From Thraustochytrium sp. TN22 (Eukaryota; Sar; Bigyra; Thraustochytrida; Thraustochytriidae), in assembly GCA_013306675.1 (NCBI GenBank), contig JABLUY010000035.1, positions 1-64,000 of the forward strand: DNA of 64,000 nucleotides, in the 5' to 3' direction. The notes under the pieces were generated by a model, which made no database searches, was not told where the DNA came from, and worked only from the letters and a program-made list of their open reading frames with translations. Below are positions 29,701 to 37,894 of the stretch, piece after piece; the stretch's first letter is position 1, and the number at the start of each line of letters is the position of its first letter. The translations under genes were made by a program, and so were the position numbers.

Positions 29701-30032
29701 TCGTCGCGGGTGTTGCTGTCGACATCTTCCGGTGCGTTGACCTTGTCCATGTACTCGCGCGTCACGAAGATGACGCTTGCCCTGGACTTGTCGATGCCCT
29801 CCGCCATGGCAGTCATTAAATCGCCGCTCAGCTGTTCCTCGTCTAGCCAGCAGCGTATGCCGTGCTCGACTCGAAGCATCCTAGCGACCTCCCTCACGAT
29901 GCCGTGCGTCTCATTGTTCGGGCCCCAGGCGTGCGAGAGGAACACATCAAACGGCCTCGAGTCAACGGCGCGCCATCCGCCGCCGCCACCGGGTGCGCCA
30001 TCGGGTGCCCCCCCCGCGCCGACCACCTTCAT
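26772..30032 (-). CDS. TIR-ROC-COR-TIR protein, copy 2
   Basis: 1086 aa from the ATG at 30032. Order: Gly-rich start; TIR-1 (about 28-155; VFLSHAWGP, CWLDEE, conserved Glu111 in NTRDEFRYI); linker repeats of about 30 residues (186-275); ROC GTPase with P-loop GQGAAGKT at 283-290, IWDYAGQEVFY and LLVGTHLE; COR domain; TIR-2 (about 900-1030; VFLSHNWGAG, SSWLDEE); and a short poly-Ser tail. TIR domains act as assembly modules or NAD-cleaving enzymes, and ROC-COR pairs as dimerising GTPase switches. Two TIRs flanking ROC-COR suggest nucleotide-gated oligomerisation. Cytosolic by appearance. Much of ROC-COR is nearly identical to copy 3. Relative to copy 3 it ends early through a TAG in place of TCG. 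Confidence 0.9.
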   Translation of the reverse strand: MKVVGAGGAPDGAPGGGGGWRAVDSRPFDVFLSHAWGPNNETHGIVREVARMLRVEHGIRCWLDEEQLSGDLMTAMAEGIDKSRASVIFVTREYMDKVNAPEDVDSNTRDEFRYIRKRHKAARMLLCVLEADMANTSAWKGVFGFSLAGDRLFVRMLRGEADEVARLARHISQMVQIEADPPHHGEGSHLSGVASQMDYERTSPVPIRANDQGGGVHLSGVASQVDWEGTLRAALRAGDETHQGEGSHLSGLASEVDWEGALRAALRSGDETEYARCKLMLIGQGAAGKTSTVDSLLRQPPKRKQASTPGIDLLRTDTEDWKPQTAISSGLDQKAVHAAHKRLLSEDGPDDVQVPSEPHLGPAPSENTMPALLAHSTPARHEARDAETARRIAESSDFATSTERGSSITFTIWDYAGQEVFYTLHHIFLTRTGIYVLVFNMKELLDEVSRPEALRYMRFWRDSILLHVGEESFCGDQPKASLLLVGTHLEPDLDLREVDALLDEELRIYELPITTNRKDLLSFFPVNNLDVDLERAAPLRKALEDSASKLESVSRPISLRWLKALDELLKRADVTPFVRVSEVRKLAAEHGVNEDEVIDFLLFFHEMGMVVYMQGTEALADSVCLDPQWLLKRLSRVIAHEDHMRSIIHDPALRQRGLNRAFGELRRDGKASLPLLEFLWAGGDLEVEDTCHVVKYMRDFMLEAFLASELPGTASLLLIPSLLQSVPRQRRLKLQEDFQGGSLAFVRLSFAGTGVFQRLLAFVLSEYQVSLCEVFQDLCFVNFDGDNFLVTYSLNGDHARVYLRAQKPCQSAVGDISDRFHLLANALQDISDAFMRNKLKPVLFLSSDGTDADEACASAVDVVKAIKADRSSVASIHGSALPLASFAAFVDAKRAVIKQAAHFDVFLSHNWGAGNAIHNVVRRVKHELQERHGISSWLDEERIRGNATRSMAQGIDQSKASVVFVSKAYMDKVNSNDGVKENCRLEFRYLSRRHRGRICYATMEEEVSDTEKWVGEFGFLVDGDQLFTSLHGPDDKLSERIGSLAHKIHQMLGKAGPSSSSTAAVGATMAVAASASSSSSSSSSST
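29208..29477 (-). repeat. Linker repeats between TIR-1 and ROC, copy 2
   Basis: Three direct repeats of about 90 bp coding for HLSGVASQVDWEG...ALRAG-DET units of 29-31 residues. The last unit runs directly into the ROC P-loop strand, so the repeats appear derived from the segment that normally precedes ROC. Confidence 0.85.
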
Positions 30033-30433
30033 CGCGCAACGCGGCGTTGCGCTTCTGCCTGCTTCCCTCGCTCGCCGTCGCCCGCATGCCAAGGATACAG
30101 CCGCTCTGTCAACCCGTTCTGGCCATCCCAGCCCAAGCCTTTCCGGCGCACGCGCCGCAGCGAGCGGACGCGTGGCCGGGCGGGCGTTCGCACGCGTGCT
30201 TGGGGACGCGCCGCGCTGCCAGCGCCGCGCGGCGCTAGGGGTGGGCGGCGGCCTGCTCTCCGGGGTCGCGGACGGCGCCCGAGCTGCGCGTGGAGCAGGT
30301 GCTCCTGGAGCTGCTCCTGGAGGCGCTCTCGAACGAGGAGCGGCCTTAGGAGCCGCAGCAGAGCGCGGCAGAGCGCGGAGGCCGGCACGGAGGAGCACCG
30401 GTCGTCGCACTTGTCGTCGTCGTCGTGCCGAGG
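30033..30433. promoter_or_regulatory. Divergent promoter region, unit B
   Basis: 400 bp between ROCO copy 2 and the truncated TPR gene. Very similar to the regions at 24640-24914 and 35508-35921. It includes GTCGTCGTCGTC runs just before the TPR start. No defined element was recognised. Confidence 0.5.
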
Positions 30434-30825
30434 ATGTCCAGCGCGGAGGAGCTGCGCGAGGAGGGCAACCGGCTGTTCGCGGCGGGCGAGGTCTTAGAGG
30501 CGGTGGCGCGGTACCGCGCGAGCCTAGAGGTGGGCAGGGTTGTCTGCCAAGACGCTGGGCAACCTGAGCCTGGCGCTGCTCTCGACGGGCGACGCGGAGA
30601 AAGCCTTGGAGGCGCCGATCAAGTGCATCGCGGCGGAGCGCACCGTCAAGGCGTACGACCGCAAGGCGAGCGAGGAGCAGGCGCTAGGGCGGCTGTGGAA
30701 GGCGCGTCAGATGCCGGCGGAGGCCTTGCGCGCGTTTCCGAATGACGGCAACATCAAGCCGTATCTAGCGAAGCGGTGCAAGGACCTGTTTGCGGGGTGC
30801 AGCACGTCGGACACGGAGCAGCGGC
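30434..30825 (+). pseudogene. Truncated TPR gene fragment, unit B
   Basis: Same structure as the fragment at 24915: matches the first third of the TPR gene at 35922, carries the same one-base insertion (near 30536), and ends at the same junction into DnaJ-flank-like DNA. It also differs by small in-frame changes (a short insertion coding PIK and loss of one codon nearby). The shared insertion implies that both fragments descend from one broken ancestor. Confidence 0.8.
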
Positions 30826-32165
30826 GGCGGTGGTGCCGCGCGGCCTGGGCGCACTTCGGCGCCCGCGTCGCGCATCAGTTTCTTCTCTTCGGCCCGCCCG
30901 CCGATGCCGCTGCGCGACCGCTCCGCGCTTCTTGGGGCGATTCATCTTTCCAGCCAAAGTTCGGGCTCAGCCGCCTGCACAAGAATCAACTTGACGACCT
31001 TGAGGAGGCTTGAGCTGCAGCCCGAAGGCAAGCACGAGCCAGCGTGCAGCCTGCAAGCTGGCCCGACTTGTCGGAGCTGACTCGTCTGAGCAGTCGGCGG
31101 GCAGCGGGAACTTGAGCCACGAAGCGACGGCACCGGTGCTAAGCCTGCAGCGAAAGAGGCCTCCGAATCGTTGGAATTGTTTGGGGGGTTCGGCTGGGAG
31201 CATTGGGGAGCAAGCAATGTGTGGAGGGAGGCAGGGGGCTGATGGAAGAGATCAAGCAGCATGAGAGCTGCCAGAGGCAGCTGGGCATGGTCCCGCAGGC
31301 AACATGGTCGGCGGCTGCAGAAACTTGAGACTTGGTGCTGTCTGGTATGTCTTTTCTTGTAGTGCTCGCGGACACGGTGCCCACGGAGGATCGCAGGCAC
31401 AGAGAAAAGAGAAGTTGGGATGAAGAGAACGGAGCAGAGACGATACTGAGGAATGTGCGCAAGCTGATTGTCAATCAGTTGGGCCACGCGATTTGAAGGA
31501 TTCTGAATGCGAAGCGCAAATGCGAATACCTGCTCCCTGCGCTGCTGGCGACTCCATCCGGGTCACAGCAAGCGTCGTAGGTACGTCGCAGAGGCTGCGT
31601 CTGAGGCCACGGCCGATGGACCGCCCGACAGTGAGATGGTACGGCCGGTCCCTGCTGCGCTGGTTCGAAGCCATTGTCCGAACGGCAGAGGTGCAGGTGA
31701 GCAGGTACGTTTCTGGCGATGGAAAGCCTCCGCGTTTTTCGCCACCACCTTGAGTGCGTAGCAGATGCGGTCACGGCATTCGCGTGGGATGTAATGAAGC
31801 AAAGGTCATTGACGTAATAGTCCTTGTATTGAGTCTGCCTCACGCCTTTTGGGTTTGTCACCGTGGCGGTTCTCGCTGTCTGTCAAGGATTTGTCGCTTC
31901 CGTTGAAGAAGAACCGTACGTCCAATCAAGTTCTGGCCGCATGCGAGCTGAGCTCAGTCGCATGGAATAACACCGCGGTGCGGCTTGCAAGTCGAGAGCA
32001 GGAGAACCTGACAAGCAAGCGACTTTCAGCGAGAAAACTGAAGCTCGACAAGGCAACTGTGTTGTTCGCACACCTGCCCGCAGAGCTGCAAACGAAGCGG
32101 CGCAGGAACGCCTGGATCAAGAGCAAGTTGAGCAGAAATGTGAGCAGAAATGTCTGATGCGAGAG
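30826..32165. repeat. Spacer of segmental unit C
   Basis: Homologous along its length to 25306-26771, with small deletions. Contains a decayed TIR remnant and the same short reading (LPAELQTKRRRNAWIKSK) near 32070-32130. No gene supported. Confidence 0.75.
31658..31820 (-). pseudogene. Decayed TIR-coding remnant in spacer C
   Basis: Counterpart of the relic at 26205-26370, with the same order of landmarks and the same RDRICYA reading on the minus strand. Highly similar to that copy, so it was duplicated along with the spacer after decay had begun. Confidence 0.55.
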
Positions 32166-35100
32166 CTAAGGGTTAGTGCGTGCTCGCTTGCTGGGCCGTG
32201 AAGCCGGCGCGGTCGTCGACGACGATGTGGATGAGGACGAGGATGAAGATGAGGACGAAGCAGACGCGGCAACGGCCATGGTCGCTCCCACAACCGCCGT
32301 CGAAGATGATGACGGGCCAGCCTTGCCAAGCATCTGGTGGATCTTGTGCGCCAGCCTGTCGATGCGCTCGCTGAGCTTGTCGTCTGGGCCGTGCAGCCGG
32401 GTGAAGAGCTGGTCGCCGTCAACGAGGAAACCAAACTCGCCCACCCACTTTTCGGTGTCGCTCACCTCCTCCTCCATGGTTGCATAGGAGACGCGGCCAC
32501 GGTGGCGGCGCGAGAGGTATCGAAACTCGAGACGGCAGTTCTCTTTGACACCGTCAATTGAGTTCACCTTGTCCATGTAAGCCATGGAGACGAACACAAC
32601 GGACGCCTTGGACCGGTCGATGCCCTGAGCCATGCTCCGCGTCACGTTGCCACGGACTCGTTCTTCGTCGAGCCAGGACGAGATACCGTGCCGCTCCTGG
32701 AGCTCGTGCTTGACGCGGCACACGACGTTGTGAATTGCGTTGCCGGCGCCCCAGTTGTGGGATAGAAAGACGTCAAAGTGAGCGGCCTGCTTGATGACGG
32801 CGCGCTTGGCATCTACAAAGGCAACAAAGGAGGCCAGAGGAAGTGCGCTCCCGTGAACGCTCGCGACTGACGAGCGGTCTGCCTGGATCGCCTCGACGAT
32901 GTCGACCGCGGACGCGCATGCCTCATCTGCGTCCGTGCCGTCGGAGCTAAGGAAGAGCACCGGCTTGAGCTTGTTCCTCATGAAGGCGTCGCTGATGTCC
33001 TGCAAGGCGTTCGCGAGCAGATGGAAGCGGTCCGAAATGTCTCCGACCGCACTCTGGCATGGCTTCTGAGCGCGAAGGTAGACTCGCGCGTGGTCGCCAT
33101 TGAGACTGTATGTCACGAGGAAGTTATCACCGTCGAAATTGACAAAGCAGAGATCCTGGAAGACTTCGCAGAGCGAGACCTGGTATTCGCTAAGCACGAA
33201 CGCGAGCAGTCGCTGAAAGACACCGGTCCCGGCGAAAGATAACCTGACGAAGGCGAGGCTGCCACCCTGGAAGTCCTCTTGGAGCTTCAGACGGCGCTGT
33301 CTCGGAACGGACTGGAGGAGACTCGGAATCAGGAGAAGCGATGCCGTGCCGGGAAGCTCGCTCGCAAGAAAGGCCTCCAGCATGAAGTCGCGCATATACT
33401 TGACGACATGGCACGTGTCCTCGACCTCCAAGTCACCTCCAGCCCAGAGAAACTCCAGAAGCGGCAGCGACGCCTTGCCATCTCTCCGAAGCTCTCCAAA
33501 CGCCCTGTTGAGTCCACGCTGCCTGAGAGCAGGGTCGTGTATAATGCTGCGCATGTGATCCTCGTGCGCGATCACGCGCGACAGCCTTTTCAGCAGCCAC
33601 TGGGGATCCAGGCACACAGAGTCCGCAAGGGCTTCCGTTCCTTGCATGTAGACGACCATGCCCATCTCGTGGAAGAAGAGGAGGAAGTCATTCACTTCAT
33701 CCTCGTTGACACCGTGCTCAGCAGCAAGCTTGCGTACCTCACTCACGCCGACAAACGGCGTCACGTCGGCGCGTTTCAGCAGCTGATCGAGCGCCTTGAG
33801 CCACCGGAGCGAGATGTGCCGGGATACAGATTCGAGCTTCGAAGCTGAGTCTTCCAGCGCTTTGCGAAGCGGTGCAGCACGTTCTAGGTCCACGTCCAGA
33901 TTGTTGACAGGGAAGAAGCTCAGCTGATCTTTCCTGTTCGTCGTGATGGGCAGCTCGTAAATGCGGAGCTCCTCGTCTAGAAGGGCGTCCACCTCACGGG
34001 GGTCAAGGTCTGGCTCCAAGTGAGTTCCGACCAGAAGTAGCGAGGCCTTGGGCTGGTCGCCGCAAAAGCTCTCTTCCCCGACGTGCAGGAGAATCGAGTC
34101 ACGCCAGAACCGCATGTAGCGCAGCGCTTCCGGACGTGATGCCTCGTCGAGGAGCTCCTTCATGTTGAAGACCAGCACATAGATGCCGGTACGGGTCAGG
34201 AAGATGTGGTGCAGGGTATAGAAGACTTCCTGCCCGGCATAATCCCAGATGGTAAAGGTGATGGAGCTCCCACGCTCTGTGCTCGTTGCGAAGTCAGAGG
34301 ATTCGGCGATGCGCCGTGCAGTCTCCGCGTCCCGTGCTTCGTGAAGCGCAGGGGCTGAGTGCGCAAGCACGGCCGTCATGGCATTTCCGGTTGGTGAGGG
34401 CCCAAGATGTGGCTCGCTGGGCACCTGCACGTCATCAGGGCCGTCCTCAGACGATTGTAGGCGTTTATGTGCGGCGTGGACAGCCTTCTGGTCGAGACCA
34501 CTGCTGATTGCGGTTTGCGGCTTCCAGTCCTCTGTGTCTGTACGAAACAAGCCAATGCCAGTTGTCGAGGCTTGGTCACGCTTTGGTGGCTGGCGAAGCA
34601 ATGAGTCCACCGTGGAGGTCTTGCCCGCGGCGCCCTGGCCAATGAGCATGAGCTTGCACCGAGCGTAATCCGTCTCGTCGCCCGAGCGGAGGGCAGCCCG
34701 TAGGGCGCCTTCCCAGTCCACTTCGGAAGCAACACCGGAGAGGTGGGATCCTCCCCCCTGATGCGTCTCATCGACCGAGCGGATGGCAGCCCGATGGGCC
34801 CGGACGCGTTCCCAGTCCACTTCGGAAGCAACACCGGAGAGGTGGGATCCTCTCCCCTGATGCGTCTCATTGACCGAGCGGATGGCAGCCCGAAGGGCCC
34901 GGACGCCTTCCCAGTCCATTTTGGAAGCAACACCGGAGAGGTGGGATCCTTTCTGACAATGACGTAACGTTGATATCTTGCGAATGCGCGCAGCAAGGCG
35001 CGCAACCTCCTTGTCTGCTCCGCCACGTAACATTTTGGTGCACAAATAATGGCCGCCCCAAGAGAAGCCAAATCGGCCTTTCCACCGTGACGGAGATAAA

Positions 35101-35507
35101 TCAGCAATTCCAATTCCAGCCTCGAGCAGGCACGCGACGATGCCAAAGTACCCATGGTGATTGCGAATATAAGCGAACTCGTCGCGGGTGTAGCTGTCGG
35201 CATCGCCCGGCCTGTTGGCTTTGTCAATGTACTCGCGCGTCACGAAGATGACGCTTACGCTGGAGTTCTCGATGCCCTTCGTCATGACAGTCACGTCATC
35301 GCCTCTCAAAGCGTCGTCTAGCCAGCAGCGTATGCCGTGCACGGTTTCGAGCTTCCTAGCGACCTTTTTCACGATGCGGTTCGTCTCACCGTTCGGGCCC
35401 CAGGTGTACGAGAGGAAGGCATCAAACAGCTTCGAGTCAACGGCGCGCCCTCCGCCGCCGCCGCCGGGTGCGCCATCGGGTGCTCCCCCCGCGCCGACCT
35501 TCTTCAT
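32166..35507 (-). CDS. TIR-ROC-COR-TIR protein, copy 3 (basic C-terminal tail)
   Basis: 1113 aa from the ATG at 35507. Same architecture as copy 2: a more diverged TIR-1 (AFLSYTWGP, CWLDD, Glu in YTRDEFAYI), three linker repeats of up to 33 residues (186-275), ROC P-loop GQGAAGKT at 290-297, IWDYAGQEVFY, LLVGTHLE, COR, and TIR-2 with NCRLEFRYL. It is the longest copy: the poly-Ser tract continues into TTAPASRPSKRARTNP, a basic cluster that could act as a nuclear localisation signal. ROC, COR and most of TIR-2 are nearly identical to copy 2, whereas TIR-1 differs strongly, so the N-terminal domain is the variable part. Divergent from the only whole TPR gene of the array. Confidence 0.9.
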   Translation of the reverse strand: MKKVGAGGAPDGAPGGGGGGRAVDSKLFDAFLSYTWGPNGETNRIVKKVARKLETVHGIRCWLDDALRGDDVTVMTKGIENSSVSVIFVTREYIDKANRPGDADSYTRDEFAYIRNHHGYFGIVACLLEAGIGIADLSPSRWKGRFGFSWGGHYLCTKMLRGGADKEVARLAARIRKISTLRHCQKGSHLSGVASKMDWEGVRALRAAIRSVNETHQGRGSHLSGVASEVDWERVRAHRAAIRSVDETHQGGGSHLSGVASEVDWEGALRAALRSGDETDYARCKLMLIGQGAAGKTSTVDSLLRQPPKRDQASTTGIGLFRTDTEDWKPQTAISSGLDQKAVHAAHKRLQSSEDGPDDVQVPSEPHLGPSPTGNAMTAVLAHSAPALHEARDAETARRIAESSDFATSTERGSSITFTIWDYAGQEVFYTLHHIFLTRTGIYVLVFNMKELLDEASRPEALRYMRFWRDSILLHVGEESFCGDQPKASLLLVGTHLEPDLDPREVDALLDEELRIYELPITTNRKDQLSFFPVNNLDVDLERAAPLRKALEDSASKLESVSRHISLRWLKALDQLLKRADVTPFVGVSEVRKLAAEHGVNEDEVNDFLLFFHEMGMVVYMQGTEALADSVCLDPQWLLKRLSRVIAHEDHMRSIIHDPALRQRGLNRAFGELRRDGKASLPLLEFLWAGGDLEVEDTCHVVKYMRDFMLEAFLASELPGTASLLLIPSLLQSVPRQRRLKLQEDFQGGSLAFVRLSFAGTGVFQRLLAFVLSEYQVSLCEVFQDLCFVNFDGDNFLVTYSLNGDHARVYLRAQKPCQSAVGDISDRFHLLANALQDISDAFMRNKLKPVLFLSSDGTDADEACASAVDIVEAIQADRSSVASVHGSALPLASFVAFVDAKRAVIKQAAHFDVFLSHNWGAGNAIHNVVCRVKHELQERHGISSWLDEERVRGNVTRSMAQGIDRSKASVVFVSMAYMDKVNSIDGVKENCRLEFRYLSRRHRGRVSYATMEEEVSDTEKWVGEFGFLVDGDQLFTRLHGPDDKLSERIDRLAHKIHQMLGKAGPSSSSTAVVGATMAVAASASSSSSSSSSSTSSSTTAPASRPSKRARTNP
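34683..34952 (-). repeat. Linker repeats between TIR-1 and ROC, copy 3
   Basis: Direct repeats of about 99 bp (33 codons, GSHLSGVASEVDWER-type), the last merging into ROC. Within this copy the repeats are closer to each other than to those of copy 2, suggesting independent expansion or homogenisation. Confidence 0.85.
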
Positions 35508-35921
35508 CGCGCAACGCGGCGTTGCGCTTCTGCCCGCTTCCCTCGCTCGCCGCTTTCGACGGCATGCCGTGACCAGGGACCAGAAGGATACAGCCGCTCT
35601 GACCTTCTGGCCATCTCAGCCCAAGCTTTTCCCGCGCACGCGCCGCAGCGAGCAGACGCGGGCCAGGGCGGGCGTTTGCACGCGTGCTCGGTGACGCGCT
35701 GCGTCGCCAGCGCCGTGTGGCGCGAGGCGTGGGCGGCGGCCTGCTCTCCGGGGTTGCGGACGGCGCCCGAGCTGCGCGTGGAGCAGGTGCTCCTGGAGCT
35801 GCTCTTGGAGGCGCTCTCGAACGAGGATCGGCGTTAGGAGCCGCAGCAGAGCGCGGCAGAGCGCGGAGGCCGGCGCAGAGGAGCACCGGTCGTCGCAGTC
35901 GTCGTCGTCGTGGTGCCGAGG
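35508..35921. promoter_or_regulatory. Divergent promoter region, unit C
   Basis: About 410 bp between ROCO copy 3 and the whole TPR gene, homologous to the regions of units A and B. Probably the one arrangement that still drives both an intact TPR gene and an intact ROCO gene. Confidence 0.5.
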
Positions 35922-36746
35922 ATGTCCCGCGCGGAGGAGCTGCGCGAGGAGGGTAACCGGCTGTTCGCGGCGGGCGAGGTGTCGGATGCGGTGGCGCGGT
36001 ACCGCGCGAGCCTGGAGGTGGACGGGTCGTCTGCGAAGACGCTGGGCAACCTGAGCCTGGCGTTGCTCAAGGCGGGCGACGCGGAGGAGGCCTTGGAGGC
36101 GGCGGTCAAGAGCATCGCGGCGGAGCGCAACTACGTCAAGGCGTACGACCGCAAGGCGAGCGCGGAGCAGGCGCTAGGGCGGCTGTGGAAGGCGCGCCAG
36201 ACGCTGGCGGAGGCCTTGCGCGTGTTCTCGAATGATGGCAGCGTCAAGCCGTATCTAGCGAAGCGGTACAAGGAGCTGTGCGCGGAGTGCAGCGCGTCGG
36301 ACGCGGAGGCGCCGGTGGAGTCTGCGGAGCACTTTGCGGAGATTTGCAAGCACATGCCGGAGGCGGGCCCGATGCCGGTGTCCAAGCTGCGTTTGGCGAC
36401 AATGGCAACGTTTTGGAACGAGGCGGCCAAGGGCGACCGGCTGGCGCTTTTCGTGCGATTCTTGCAGGTGCTGACGGGCGCGCAGGATCCGATCGCGGGC
36501 GCGGACCTGCCGGAGGACCGGCTGACGCCGTTGCCGATGGAGAACTACGCGGACATCACGGTGCCTGCAACGTATGTGTCGTTCTTCGCGGGGCTGGACC
36601 GCGCCGGCAAGGTGGACCTCTTCGAGAAGATGTACGCCATTTGCACGGACCTTGAGAAGAGTCTCATTGCGCGCGATCTGACCGAGTACTTTCCGCGCCC
36701 TGCGGGCACGCCCAGCGCTGTCGCCGAGCCTGCGAGCGAGAGCTGA
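35922..36746 (+). CDS. TPR protein (intact copy of the array)
   Basis: 274 aa. Three tetratricopeptide repeats fill about residues 1-115 (AEELREEGNRLFAAGEVSDA, then KTLGNLSLALLKAGDAEEAL, then NYVKAYDRKASAEQALGRLW), an arrangement like Hsp70/Hsp90 co-chaperones. Residues 120-274 form an unrecognised helical domain (KLRLATMATFWNEAAKGDRL...TDLEKSLIARDLTEYFP). The ATG at 35922 follows GTC-rich leader DNA. Its first third is duplicated as broken fragments at 24915 and 30434, but the C-terminal part occurs only here. Its constant divergent pairing with the TIR-ROCO genes hints at shared function, for example chaperoning the large GTPase as SGT1/Hsp90 does for plant NLRs; that is inference. Confidence 0.8.
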   Translation: MSRAEELREEGNRLFAAGEVSDAVARYRASLEVDGSSAKTLGNLSLALLKAGDAEEALEAAVKSIAAERNYVKAYDRKASAEQALGRLWKARQTLAEALRVFSNDGSVKPYLAKRYKELCAECSASDAEAPVESAEHFAEICKHMPEAGPMPVSKLRLATMATFWNEAAKGDRLALFVRFLQVLTGAQDPIAGADLPEDRLTPLPMENYADITVPATYVSFFAGLDRAGKVDLFEKMYAICTDLEKSLIARDLTEYFPRPAGTPSAVAEPASES

Positions 36747-37080
36747 TGAGATGAGTGAATAAAGGCAATGAACATGACAACAACGTAAGCCAGCCAGTCG
36801 GCCAACCAGCGGGCGGCCGCGTGCCTTGAGGCTTGCGCTTCGCAGCTGGCTGGCTGCCCGGACACTGCACGGCACGATGGAGAACCTGCCTGTCTGAGGT
36901 TGCGGTTGCGTCCTGAGCCTCGTGGCGGAGCCTCAACAGTTCTTAGGTGTGGCGGAGCACTGCAAAGCAAAGCCAAAAGCTGCTGCGTCACAGTCCAGGT
37001 TCACGCGCGCGCGCGGCAGGCGAGGCAGGCAGGTCGTGCAGCTGCGCTAGGCAGCGGCGGCCCGCTCGCACAGCTCAGAG
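36747..37080. other. Intergenic, no gene seen
   Basis: About 330 bp between two plus-strand genes. Holds the TPR gene 3' flank (an AATAAAGG stretch near 36758 could be a polyadenylation signal) and the promoter of the HAD gene. Confidence 0.4.
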
Positions 37081-37894
37081 ATGGCGGACCCTGGCAGGAC
37101 GGCGGTGGCCCTGGCAGCCATGGGGGCAGCGCTGGTGGCGGTGCGCATGCGCGCGGCGCGGCGACGCGTGCGGCGCGCCAAGCCGCGCGTGGCGCTGGAC
37201 CTGGACGAGGTGGTACGTTCCTGCGCGGCGCGGCGAGATTGAGCTGGAGTCTGACGCAAGGGAGGTTTGTGCGCGGCGATCGGACGTGCAGCTGGGCGCC
37301 TTTCTGCCGGCGCTGATCCGGTACCACAACGACAAGTACGGGACGGAGCTGAAGCTGGACGACTTCTTCTCGTACCGGTTCTGCGAGGTGTGGGGCGGGA
37401 CGAACGAGGAGACGCTGGACAAGATCTTCGACTTCTTCGAGACGGACTACTTCAAGGAGCTCAAGCCTGTGTCGGGCGCGCCGGAGGTGCTGCGTGAGAT
37501 GTCAGACCGGCTGGACTTTGTGGTGGTGACGAGCCGGCAGCACGAGATCACGGAGGAGACGCGCGCGTGGCTGCGCCGGCACTTTGCGGGCGTGATCAGC
37601 CGCGCCGAGTTCGGCAACCACTGGGCCAAGGACGCGCCGGAGCCGGACGAGGACCATTCGAGCAAGCGCAGCAAGGAGGACATGTGCCGCGAGGTGGGCG
37701 CGCGCCTGCTCATCGACGACAACCTCTCGTACGTGACCGAGGTGAGCCGCACTCTCGGCATCCCGTGCGTGCTCTTCGGCGAGTACGCTTGGAACCGCTG
37801 CTCCGACGCCGACCTGCCGTCGCGCGTCACGCGCCTCCCGGACTGGTCCGCCGTGCGCAACTATCTGCGCGACTTTGCGGAGCGCGAAGGCTGA
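37081..37894 (+). CDS. HAD-superfamily phosphatase, 5'-nucleotidase-like, two exons, membrane-anchored
   Basis: Exon 1 is 37081..37212 and exon 2 is 37292..37894, joined across a 79-nt intron (GTACGT donor, GTGCAG acceptor, phase 0). The product is 244 aa. The splice rebuilds HAD motif I as ALDLDEVLGAFLPAL (Asp40 nucleophile, Asp42 acid/base); the intron cuts directly after DLDEV. Motif II is VVVTSR (Thr124/Ser125), the Lys of motif III lies in the SKRSKEDMC stretch, and motif IV is LLIDDN (Asp186/187). The fold is closest to deoxyribonucleotidase-type HADs. A hydrophobic N-terminal helix followed by Arg-rich residues (about 7-33) looks like a signal anchor. Substrate unknown. Confidence 0.75.

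Noticed and set aside
20990-36746. Spacer repeats considered as transposon or LTR-type element ends
   Set aside because: No transposase, reverse transcriptase, terminal repeats or target-site duplications seen; they are explained by segmental duplication of host genes.
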